The translations under genes were made by a program, and so were the position numbers. A stretch of 64,000 nucleotides of DNA. It comes from an uncultured Flavobacteriaceae bacterium (lineage in GTDB: Bacteria > Bacteroidota > Bacteroidia > Flavobacteriales > Flavobacteriaceae). Every line of letters starts with the position of its first letter. Position 1 is the first letter of the stretch. Location: NCBI GenBank assembly GCA_947502975.1, contig CANNBV010000001.1:62001-126000 (forward strand), given 5' to 3'. The notes under the pieces are model-generated. The model did no database searches. It had not been told where the DNA came from and saw only the letters and a program-made list of their open reading frames with translations. Of the stretch, positions 56,963-64,000 are shown piece by piece.

Positions 56963-57044
56963 TCATAAATTGTCATTCAGAAGAAGGTACGACTGAAGAA
57001 TCTCTTTTCAGATTCTTCGCTTCGCTCTGAATGGCAATTTATGA
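56963..57044. terminator. Large bidirectional hairpin between SPFH and the secreted-protein gene
   Basis: Outer arms TCATAAATTG / CAATTTATGA, then CATTCAGA / TCTGAATG, then an inner stem GAAGAATCT / AGATTCTTC. It overlaps the last codons of the minus-strand gene. Too elaborate for a simple terminator; it resembles the dispersed intergenic hairpins of this genome. Confidence 0.65.
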
Positions 57045-57539
57045 TTTTTTATACTCAATCTTTTCTTCCTTTTTTTCTTCTGGCGCTTGATTAGTTGCGC
57101 TTCCGGGAAAACTTAAAGACGTGCTTGTAAAAGAAGTTCCAAAATTAATATTTGCATAATACACCTGACTTACAGCATCCTTTACCTGATGTTCCGATAA
57201 CTCTTTTAATGGGTGAATAAATACCGACCATAGCACGCCATCAGACACGGCATATTTTACATCTAAAGCGGTATGAAAATTAGCCACTAAAGCTGCTTTA
57301 ATCAACTCATCATTTAAAGTTTTAGAATCGGCAATTGGAGATATAATTCGCATTCTATTATGATTGGTATCTGTAATGGATATCATTGGCACATCCTTAA
57401 TAAAAAACTGCCATCCTCCAAGGTTACCATTAATTGAATCACTTACAGAAGTATATATTTCTTGAAGCTTTTCGTTATTCATATTTTGAGAAAAACCTAA
57501 AAAGGGAAGTATTAAAAAAAGTAAGACTATTTTTTTCAT
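57039..57539 (-). CDS. Secreted protein, family not recognised
   Basis: 166 residues with a signal peptide ending LGFSQ (about residue 17). The mature part is mostly beta and helix with no recognisable catalytic motif (GGWQFFIKDVPMISITD, HTALDVKYAVSDGVLWSVFIHPL); the C-terminal 15 residues are Lys/Glu-rich. Function unknown. ATG at 57539; the stop lies inside the large hairpin. Confidence 0.62.
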   Translation of the reverse strand: MKKIVLLFLILPFLGFSQNMNNEKLQEIYTSVSDSINGNLGGWQFFIKDVPMISITDTNHNRMRIISPIADSKTLNDELIKAALVANFHTALDVKYAVSDGVLWSVFIHPLKELSEHQVKDAVSQVYYANINFGTSFTSTSLSFPGSATNQAPEEKKEEKIEYKKS

Positions 57540-57616
57540 GGTGAGTTATTTATTCATTGAGTCGGAAAATCTTATAAATACTTAAAAGGTTAATGAAATT
57601 AATTGCCTAATCTGCT

Positions 57617-57684
57617 TGTCACTGCAAGTGATTTTCTTGTTTTCGATACGATTTTATCAAAAAACAAAATCACTCAAACTGACA
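57617..57684. repeat. Imperfect ~30-bp inverted repeat
   Basis: Left TGTCACTGCAAGTGATTTT followed by CTTGTTTTCGATA; right end is its near-complement, with AAAATCACT and TGACA. The perfect core AGTGATTTT (57627-57635) pairs with AAAATCACT (57666-57674). It lies in the 187-bp gap downstream of the FemAB-like gene, and may end its transcript. Confidence 0.6.
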
Positions 57685-57726
57685 TAAATTTTCTCCTTCT
57701 AGATAATTTTTTCATAGACTAACTAA

Positions 57727-58878
57727 CTAACTAAACGGATGCCTTTCTTCCCAATCTTTAGACGGATTCATCAAACGGAAAATCTGTTTAAAAATCGCAT
57801 TAAGAATACCATTCGTGTGTTTTAGATAGAGTTGCATTGCTTTTGGTTTTGCTCCAACTGAACTCTTTATTTCCATGGCAGTTCTTGCATAAACAATACT
57901 TTTAAAATCATTTTCTATTCCAAATTTAGCCATTTCATATAGCATATTTAAATACAATTGATTTGGATATTGATGTTCAGAATCGTAACCCAAAAAATAA
58001 GTTTCTAAATGTTCATTATTCAAAATTAAGGTGAAAAACCCTATGAGTTTATCTTTTAAGTAATACCCAAAAACTCTAAAGTTTTCCTTAAGATGAAGTT
58101 TGTATGTGTAAAAATGATTTTCAGGAAGTATAAATGTATTAAACTTAGCGTTACTAGAGACATTAAGATAGAGGCTGTGAAGTAGCTCAGAATTGGCTTT
58201 TACCTCTTCTAAATTCATTTCTCTAGATACAATACTATTTAACTTCTTTTTGGCACGTTTATAACGGGTTCTGTATTTCTTTTTCATACAGTTTACATAA
58301 TCTTCATTGCACCCCCAAACATCTCTAACATCCATAATCATATTGGGTTGCACAATGGCTCTATGTAATTTTTCCTTTTGAAACAATGCATCATCAAGCA
58401 TGATATCGTCTTCAAAGAAATCCTTTAAGAGGATCAACCGAATGGTCTTATTTTGTTTTTGCTTTATAATGCTTTCAATTTCTGAAATACCCTGAAAAAT
58501 ACAACTGTAGAAATCAGTTTTAGATATTATATCAGGATTAAAATACATACCATGTTGACCCGTGTGTGTTAAATTGCCAACGACCAAAATATTACCTTTA
58601 AGCAGTTTAGAAATCGTCTCTTTCAAAAATGTTTTTAAGCAAGACACCTTTGTGTCTCTAAACATATCCTTGAGGTATAATTGTACACGTTGTATGAGGG
58701 CAACACCAATTAAAATATTGTTTTTAAATACACCTACATAAAACAGACTAATATTATTTGGGGAAGAAGCTTCTAAAGCTTTTAAATATTCTGTTTTTAA
58801 CAGTATGTCGTGTACGACCAAACTATCCCATTCCTTAGGAACTTCATCTATACTGTCGTAAACGTTATGCTGTATCAA
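57727..58878 (-). CDS. FemAB-like/GNAT-fold acyltransferase
   Basis: 383 residues of the peptidoglycan-biosynthesis/recognition acetyltransferase type. Typical pieces are SLFYVGVFKNNILIGVALIQ near 45, NLTHTGQHGMYFN near 106, KKKYRTRYKRAKKKL near 200 and VFGYYLKDKLIGFFTLIL near 270. Family members transfer acyl or aminoacyl groups; substrate unknown. The start is TTG at 58878, just after the U-tract of the DUF1761 terminator, with no better ATG nearby. Confidence 0.72.
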   Translation of the reverse strand: MIQHNVYDSIDEVPKEWDSLVVHDILLKTEYLKALEASSPNNISLFYVGVFKNNILIGVALIQRVQLYLKDMFRDTKVSCLKTFLKETISKLLKGNILVVGNLTHTGQHGMYFNPDIISKTDFYSCIFQGISEIESIIKQKQNKTIRLILLKDFFEDDIMLDDALFQKEKLHRAIVQPNMIMDVRDVWGCNEDYVNCMKKKYRTRYKRAKKKLNSIVSREMNLEEVKANSELLHSLYLNVSSNAKFNTFILPENHFYTYKLHLKENFRVFGYYLKDKLIGFFTLILNNEHLETYFLGYDSEHQYPNQLYLNMLYEMAKFGIENDFKSIVYARTAMEIKSSVGAKPKAMQLYLKHTNGILNAIFKQIFRLMNPSKDWEERHPFS

Positions 58879-58890
58879 TAGTAAAAAAGA

Positions 58891-58920
58891 AAAGACTGAA
58901 AATTACGATTCTCAGTCTTT
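58891..58920 (-). terminator. Intrinsic terminator after DUF1761 gene
   Basis: Arms AAAGACTGA / TCAGTCTTT with a 12-base loop, followed on the minus strand by TTCTTTTTTAC. It ends the DUF1761 transcript before the FemAB-like gene. Confidence 0.82.
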
Positions 58921-58946
58921 AAATATGTTAAAACTTTACAAAATTA

Positions 58947-59429
58947 TTAGTGCCATCCGCAAATTATTGCGCCCATAATTGCCATTACAACCATCCAATA
59001 TCCACTATTTATAAGGATATACTTTGCACCTTTACGTTCAAACAATGCATTTGTGCCTAGTACAGGAAGTACGATAAATATTGCAGCAAAAAAACCGTGT
59101 AGAGCACCATGTCCAAAAGTTCTATGTGCTACCCCATAATCTGCCATAAAAGCACTGTAAGAAGGAAGTGCATTCTCAATATCACCACCTACCATACCCA
59201 TCGCTCCGGTTTGATGAATAGTTAATGTAAGCATGCTCATAGCCAAAAGAATTGCAAAAATAAATGCCATGGCAAATATTTTACCCATGTTGGCGCCTTT
59301 TATTTTTTCATCGGTCATGTCTGCTGCTTTCATCCAGGCAGTACCAAAAACTTTTGGGTTATACCAAACAAAACCCACAACAAGTGCAGAAACAGCAGCT
59401 ACTAGAATTGCTAAAAAATTAATTTCCAT
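58947..59429 (-). CDS. DUF1761 family membrane protein
   Basis: 160 residues with four hydrophobic segments. The N-terminal ALVVGFVWYNPKVFGTAWMKAA near 18-40 is the hallmark of DUF1761. Function unknown. It is monocistronic, with its own terminator. The 188-bp gap upstream contains a small inverted repeat AGTTATA / TATAACT (59440-59466) and no promoter match I trust. Confidence 0.85.
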   Translation of the reverse strand: MEINFLAILVAAVSALVVGFVWYNPKVFGTAWMKAADMTDEKIKGANMGKIFAMAFIFAILLAMSMLTLTIHQTGAMGMVGGDIENALPSYSAFMADYGVAHRTFGHGALHGFFAAIFIVLPVLGTNALFERKGAKYILINSGYWMVVMAIMGAIICGWH

Positions 59430-59617
59430 AATATTAAAAAGTTATAGTTAGTAGTTAAATATAACTAAAAATTAAATTGAATAATGAATTTTTAGCACTT
59501 TTGGGATGTGTATATGTCACAATTCACCAGCTTTGTCTACTAAAATAATATTAAAGTCTTCTTTTTCTTTGGCTATAAATATTTATTACGATTTAAATAC
59601 TCCGCACAAGAACTCTA

Positions 59618-61129
59618 TTAAAGTTTGCAAAAAATACTTTCTGATGTATTAAAAGAGGCGTTATCTGTATTCAAAATATCAATTAAACTATGAAAAATAA
59701 TATCAGTAGAAAGTTTTTGGTTTTTATTTTCCAACAATGAAATTATTTTTTCGGGAAATTTTTCTTTAAAACTATTTGAAAACCATATAACCATAGCCGG
59801 ATTGGTTAATGCCTCCGTATGCGAATGCAACCATCGTCCGTTTTCGCCTAAAGATTCGCCATGATCTGAAATATAAATTAATACAGATGGTGTATTTTCT
59901 TTTTCTAAAACTTTGATTACTGAATCCAAAAAGGCATCTAAATATAAAATGGTATTATCATAAGAATTTACAATTTGCGCCTTTGTCAATGATGGAATAT
60001 ATTTTCCATCAATTATTGGTTTATACTTTCTGTATTCATTAGTGTATTTGTCTTCGTACCACCAATGACTACCTATCATATGTAAAGAATATAGACCATA
60101 CTCATCTCTATGAATTTTTTTTATAAAACTAGGTAGTAAACTTAAATCTTGTTTTTTATCAGTGCTCCAATATGATTTATATTTGTCTATTATTTCGATA
60201 TTTTGATTAGTTTCAACGATAGGCTTGTAGCTTTTCTCTAATAATTGATTACCAATCCAATAGGTTGGTATTTTTAAGCTATTATAAATATCAAATATTG
60301 AAGATAAAGAGTCTTGCCTTTCAGAAAGAATACTTTGGTCGGTTAAAATACATGGCAAGCTTAGCGAGGTATTCGTTTTATCTGTATATATATTGTTTAA
60401 GCTAATAATATTTTTTCTTTCTGAAAGCTTAGGTGTCGTTTGTCTATAATAACCATTTAAGCCTAAGTGATCTGCTCGAACTGATTCTCCAATTACCAGA
60501 ACTGTTTTTAACTTGCTAAAACTAGCATTTTTTTGAACTAATGGCTTTTTTAAAGATATACTTTCTTTGTGGCAATAGTCTGAAATAGAATAAAATAAAG
60601 CATAAGGTAGCTTGGAACTAAAACTATGAGATCTCTTATAGTCTGCATAAAAAAACAAAGCAATTAAACACAAACTTACTGGTAAGAATAAAGAAGCTCC
60701 TTTCTTTGGATCAATCTTTTTATAAAATTTTAAAACTCCCCATAAAACTGCTAAAAGAATAATAAAAAACACAACTAACCGAGCACTAATTAGGTCTTTT
60801 ATAATATACAATTTAGTAGAAAGAGTAGCTTCGATTAAAGCATCACTTACCGAGATATTTATACTATAAATCCAGAAAGCAGTAACCCCTAAAGAGACAA
60901 AAAGAAGCGAAAATAGTACTTTAAATATAGGCCTGTATAGTGTTATAAAATAAAGTATTCCAGCAAATGTAGATTGAACAACGCATAAGTGAATAAAATA
61001 CATAAACCTACCCTCAAAAGAATTTAAAGGAATGTGGTAATAGGATGATGCTGTTATAAAACAAGCGAATAGGACATTTAATATCAAATGAAAAACAATA
61101 ACCTTCTTTAACATTTTACCTATTCCCAT
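59618..61129 (-). CDS. EptA-like phosphoethanolamine transferase
   Basis: 503 residues. Five hydrophobic helices in the first ~165 residues precede a periplasmic sulfatase-fold domain. Metal-site and nucleophile motifs are intact: GESVRADH at 214-221, the catalytic Thr254 in NTSLSLPC, and SDHGESLGENG near 420. It transfers phosphoethanolamine to lipid A or another glycan, lowering negative charge. ATG 61129 overlaps the upstream gene by 14 bp; ATG 61114 is an alternative that would leave one base between the genes. Confidence 0.88.
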   Translation of the reverse strand: MGIGKMLKKVIVFHLILNVLFACFITASSYYHIPLNSFEGRFMYFIHLCVVQSTFAGILYFITLYRPIFKVLFSLLFVSLGVTAFWIYSINISVSDALIEATLSTKLYIIKDLISARLVVFFIILLAVLWGVLKFYKKIDPKKGASLFLPVSLCLIALFFYADYKRSHSFSSKLPYALFYSISDYCHKESISLKKPLVQKNASFSKLKTVLVIGESVRADHLGLNGYYRQTTPKLSERKNIISLNNIYTDKTNTSLSLPCILTDQSILSERQDSLSSIFDIYNSLKIPTYWIGNQLLEKSYKPIVETNQNIEIIDKYKSYWSTDKKQDLSLLPSFIKKIHRDEYGLYSLHMIGSHWWYEDKYTNEYRKYKPIIDGKYIPSLTKAQIVNSYDNTILYLDAFLDSVIKVLEKENTPSVLIYISDHGESLGENGRWLHSHTEALTNPAMVIWFSNSFKEKFPEKIISLLENKNQKLSTDIIFHSLIDILNTDNASFNTSESIFCKL

Positions 61130-61868
61130 TTAGAACTTTATAGTTAACTAATGCTACCTTTACTGTTTCATCATTCAAAACTCTTTTTACAAGAAAATAA
61201 TCAACATTTATGGTCCAAACCAATGCCCAAATATATTTTTCTTTTTTAGGGAAATACTCGTGAATGATATCATAATTTCTATGACTTGATGAAATTGCAA
61301 TGTCTGGATATTCATCTAAAATTTGTTTTATTTTTGAAATTTCAGCTATCAGTTCTTTTTCGGGTTTTTTATAAAGATAACGAGGTAAATAATAACTTAT
61401 TCTGAATCCTTTTTCTTTAAATATAGACAGTGAATTTGGATCTTCTGATTCAATTAAAACCTTATTATAAGGAATGTTCTTTGTGTTTAGAATTTGAGAT
61501 AGTTTCGTAAGTATTTTGGAAGCATTATTTTGATTTAAATTCTTCATATCCAACCAAAATCCATCAAAAACAACTTTGCTATTTAATGAGTTTATATAAT
61601 CTTCAAACTTAAGATTAATGGATTTTTCTGTTGGATGATTTACATCAAAAAAATTCTCTTCCTCATAATAGATTAAATCTAGTTCAAATCCATTGTAATA
61701 TTTTAATGCTGATTTAAGCTTCTCTTTACTATTAACCCTGTGTGCCCATATTTTGTCATAATGTCCTAAAAACTCCAATTTATATGGGCTAAAGCTGTAA
61801 ATAAATACAGCTAGAATTAGCAAAACAACTATTTTAAAATAGTTTGATCGGAGTTTACGCTTAAGCAT
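61116..61868 (-). CDS. GDPD-like/FAM151-like membrane-anchored protein
   Basis: 250 residues from ATG 61868 with an N-terminal membrane helix. IWAHRVNSKEKLKSAL followed by GFELDLIYYEEENFFDVNHP resembles the His/Glu-Asp catalytic pairs of glycerophosphodiester phosphodiesterases (and FAM151 proteins); FDGFWLDMKNLNQNN fits the next strand. Activity is inferred from motifs only. It overlaps the EptA-like gene, suggesting that the two act together on envelope lipids. An in-frame TTG at 61880 is less likely as start. Confidence 0.62.
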   Translation of the reverse strand: MLKRKLRSNYFKIVVLLILAVFIYSFSPYKLEFLGHYDKIWAHRVNSKEKLKSALKYYNGFELDLIYYEEENFFDVNHPTEKSINLKFEDYINSLNSKVVFDGFWLDMKNLNQNNASKILTKLSQILNTKNIPYNKVLIESEDPNSLSIFKEKGFRISYYLPRYLYKKPEKELIAEISKIKQILDEYPDIAISSSHRNYDIIHEYFPKKEKYIWALVWTINVDYFLVKRVLNDETVKVALVNYKVLNGNR

Positions 61869-61900
61869 ATTAGTAAACAATGGTTTATCTCAAAACTAAT

Positions 61901-63895
61901 CTATTCAATCGACATGGCTTCGGTAACTAATATTTGATTTTTGTCTTCAACTGCTTTAGATAGAAAAGTATTAATTGCTTCGTTACGAGTTAAACCATCA
62001 CTAAGTAATACTCTTAATACTAGAGTTGTAGCAATTCTAGTGCCCGTTTTTTTAACAGCAGTGTTGAATAAAGGTTCTAATTCTTCATATGAAACAGCCT
62101 TGGCTAATTCCAAAATTTCAGCACGAACTTTCTGCTGCTTCGCTTCTGGTAAATTGGTATATTTTTTTCCAAGTTGTTTAATAACATCAATAGGTTTTCG
62201 CTCTGGCTGGTTGTTTGATGGTTTCTGTGGTTGCGTATTGTTCTTAGGTTTTTGCTTTGCCCAGGTATCTCGCAAACCAACCGTTTTATTAAAGACTAAG
62301 CCTTCTGAAGTACTATCATCATCTACATTAAAATATCCTAATCTTTGAAACTGATATCTGTCCCCAATTTTTGCTTCTACTAAACTAGGCTCAACAAATG
62401 CTTCTATGATTTTTAAAGAATTTGGGTTTAAAAACGCCATAAAATCTTTGTCTTGATGACTATCTGGAGCTTCATCCATAAATAATCTATCATATTCTCT
62501 AACCCCTGCCTTTATCGCATGCTGCACAGATACCCAATGCAATGTACCTTTTACTTTTTTTGATGTGTCTTCAGAGTAAGTACAATGTATTTCCAAAATC
62601 TTTCCGTCGGTATCTTTAACAACACTTTCAGCTTTTATGATGTATGCATTTTTTAAACGTACTTCTCCACCTAATTTCAGCCTAAAAAACTTATTGCTTG
62701 CTTCTTCTTTAAAATCTTCCCTTTCAATATAAAGTTCTTTTGAAAAAGGTACTTTTCTGTATCCAGCACTTTCATCTTCTTGATTATTTTCAGCATCCAT
62801 CCATTCAGTTTTACCATCAGGATAGTTCGTAATAATCAATTTTACAGGGTTTAACACCGCCATAACTCGTGGAGCCGTTTTGTTTAAATCCTCTCTAATA
62901 CAAAACTCTAGGAGTGATACATCAATTACGTTATCACGTTTGGCAACACCTACAGTTTCTACGAACTTTCTTAATGCAGTTGGTGTATAACCTCTGCGTC
63001 TTAATCCAGAAATTGTAGGCATTCTTGGATCGTCCCAACCATTCACAATACCATCTTCTACCAATTTAAGCAACTTACGTTTACTCATGATAGTATAACT
63101 TAAGTTTAAACGTGCAAATTCGCGTTGTTTTGGTCTTAGTTTATCTGTATCTACCACTTGGTCTAAAAACCAATTATAAAGCTCTCTGTGAGGCTTAAAT
63201 TCTAAAGAACAAAGTGAGTGCGATATTTGTTCGATGTAGTCACTTTCACCGTGCGTCCAATCATACATTGGATAAATACACCAATCGCTACCAGTTCTGT
63301 GATGTTCTTTTTTTACGACTCGATACATGATGGGGTCACGCATCAGCATATTTGTGTGCTGCATATCAATTTTTGCACGCAAGATATGTTCACCTTCATC
63401 AAACTTACCATCTTTCATTTGTTGAAATAGATCAAGATTTTCTGCCACAGTTCTATCACGGTAAGGGCTATTAACACCAGGTTCTGTTGGTGTCCCTTTT
63501 TGTTCGGCCATAACCTCACTAGATTGAGAATCTACATAAGCCTTCCCGTCTTTAATTAACATTATGGCCCAATCGTATAATTGTTGGAAATAATCCGAAG
63601 AAAATAAAACTTTATCCCACTTATAGCCTAACCAAGCTATATCTGTTTTAATAGCATCTACATATTCCTGTTCTTCTTTCGCAGGGTTTGTATCATCAAA
63701 ACGCAGGTTCACAGGTGCATCATAATACTCTCCCAAACCAAAACTAATCCCTATGGCTTTTGTATGACCGATATGCAAATAGCCATTCGGTTCTGGTGGA
63801 AACCTAAAGCGTAAATTATCTTTAGACATGCCGCTTGCTAAATCTTCTTCTATAATTTGCTCTATAAAATTTAGTGATTTTCTTTCTTCAGACAT
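61901..63895 (-). CDS. glnS: Glutaminyl-tRNA synthetase with C-terminal YqeY-like extension
   Basis: Class I synthetase charging tRNA-Gln. PPEPNGYLHIGH has HIGH at 41-44, and IMSKRKL near 270 is the KMSKS loop. The protein is 664 residues, against about 554 in E. coli. The extra C-terminal part is a Pro/Asn/Gln-rich linker (about 548-566) and a helical domain (about 575-664) resembling YqeY/GatB tails, which bind tRNA. ATG start at 63895. The 105-bp tail after it to the window end shows only an isolated TAATTTTG on the minus strand. Confidence 0.94.
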   Translation of the reverse strand: MSEERKSLNFIEQIIEEDLASGMSKDNLRFRFPPEPNGYLHIGHTKAIGISFGLGEYYDAPVNLRFDDTNPAKEEQEYVDAIKTDIAWLGYKWDKVLFSSDYFQQLYDWAIMLIKDGKAYVDSQSSEVMAEQKGTPTEPGVNSPYRDRTVAENLDLFQQMKDGKFDEGEHILRAKIDMQHTNMLMRDPIMYRVVKKEHHRTGSDWCIYPMYDWTHGESDYIEQISHSLCSLEFKPHRELYNWFLDQVVDTDKLRPKQREFARLNLSYTIMSKRKLLKLVEDGIVNGWDDPRMPTISGLRRRGYTPTALRKFVETVGVAKRDNVIDVSLLEFCIREDLNKTAPRVMAVLNPVKLIITNYPDGKTEWMDAENNQEDESAGYRKVPFSKELYIEREDFKEEASNKFFRLKLGGEVRLKNAYIIKAESVVKDTDGKILEIHCTYSEDTSKKVKGTLHWVSVQHAIKAGVREYDRLFMDEAPDSHQDKDFMAFLNPNSLKIIEAFVEPSLVEAKIGDRYQFQRLGYFNVDDDSTSEGLVFNKTVGLRDTWAKQKPKNNTQPQKPSNNQPERKPIDVIKQLGKKYTNLPEAKQQKVRAEILELAKAVSYEELEPLFNTAVKKTGTRIATTLVLRVLLSDGLTRNEAINTFLSKAVEDKNQILVTEAMSIE

Positions 63896-64000
63896 AAATT
63901 TGTTGCAATTCGTAGTTTCAAAATAGAAACTCTTCTAATTAAATAAAAATATAGACAAAATTAGGTAATTTTACCGACTTAAAATCTGTTAGATGGGAAT

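Noticed and set aside
1-64000. tRNA, rRNA, CRISPR array, insertion sequence or prophage genes
   Set aside because: Intergenic regions were read for T-loop-like sequence, regularly spaced repeats and transposase motifs; none was convincing. I could not run a dedicated search, so a divergent tRNA might be missed.

Overview
The window is AT-rich and tightly packed. It most likely comes from the chromosome of a member of the Flavobacteriaceae (phylum Bacteroidota). The evidence is the set of lineage-restricted families (DUF4254, DUF6427, DUF4837, DUF4175, DUF4249, a TonB receptor with a carboxypeptidase-regulatory domain), the gene order M23-GH3-tatA-DUF4837-MltD-pgk, the TAnnTTTG promoter boxes, and the scarcity of Shine-Dalgarno sequences. 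The 5' edge cuts a GT9 glycosyltransferase gene. No tRNA, rRNA, CRISPR array, transposase or integrase was recognised.

Layout. 1-6.1 kb: GT9 transferase, DUF4254, upp, two small envelope-type genes, purD and a PaaK/CapK-like adenylating enzyme. 6.1-20.2 kb: a surface-polysaccharide cluster, almost all on the minus strand: Wzz-like protein, rfbBACD (dTDP-L-rhamnose), Wzx flippase, pyruvyl transferase, two polymerase/ligase-type membrane proteins, one GT4 gene in reverse orientation, a wrecked UDP-glucose dehydrogenase gene, UDP-glucuronate decarboxylase, the priming phosphosugar transferase and a GT2. The cluster lies directly downstream of a housekeeping block (M23, GH3, nucleoside-phosphorylase-like protein) with almost no gap. 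20.2-29.2 kb: cell wall and general metabolism (tatA, DUF4837 lipoprotein, LysM transglycosylase, MOSC protein, pgk).

29.2-34 kb is the accessory part. An ECF42-type sigma factor and its YCII/DGPF partner lie between two inverted hairpin elements whose conserved ends look attC-like. A DUF2652 gene and an unrecognised secreted protein lie between two direct copies of a ~160-bp element that looks like a structured RNA. A third, divergent copy of that element lies at 51.7 kb. 34-44 kb: DNA polymerase III delta-prime, a sigma/anti-sigma operon with envelope-stress-type genes, a TonB receptor/DUF4249 pair and a vWA lipoprotein. 44-55 kb: OmpH, a methyltransferase, mnmG flanked by two parS-like palindromes, ybeY, DUF4175, and a gltX with a ~73-residue insertion next to its KLSKR motif. 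55-64 kb: a beta-barrel protein, an SPFH protein, a FemAB-like acyltransferase, DUF1761, an EptA-like phosphoethanolamine transferase with a GDPD-like partner, and glnS.

The genes most clearly working together are those of the polysaccharide cluster: nucleotide sugars are made, a first sugar-phosphate is put on the lipid carrier, the unit is built, flipped, polymerised to a controlled length and ligated or exported. Its glycosyltransferase set is small for a full pathway and its UDP-glucuronate source is broken, so the glycan has probably changed recently or relies on genes elsewhere. The best leads outside ordinary annotation are the repeat RNA-like element, the hairpin-bounded sigma-factor cassette, the covarying 21-bp palindromes, the parS pair and the GltX insertion.
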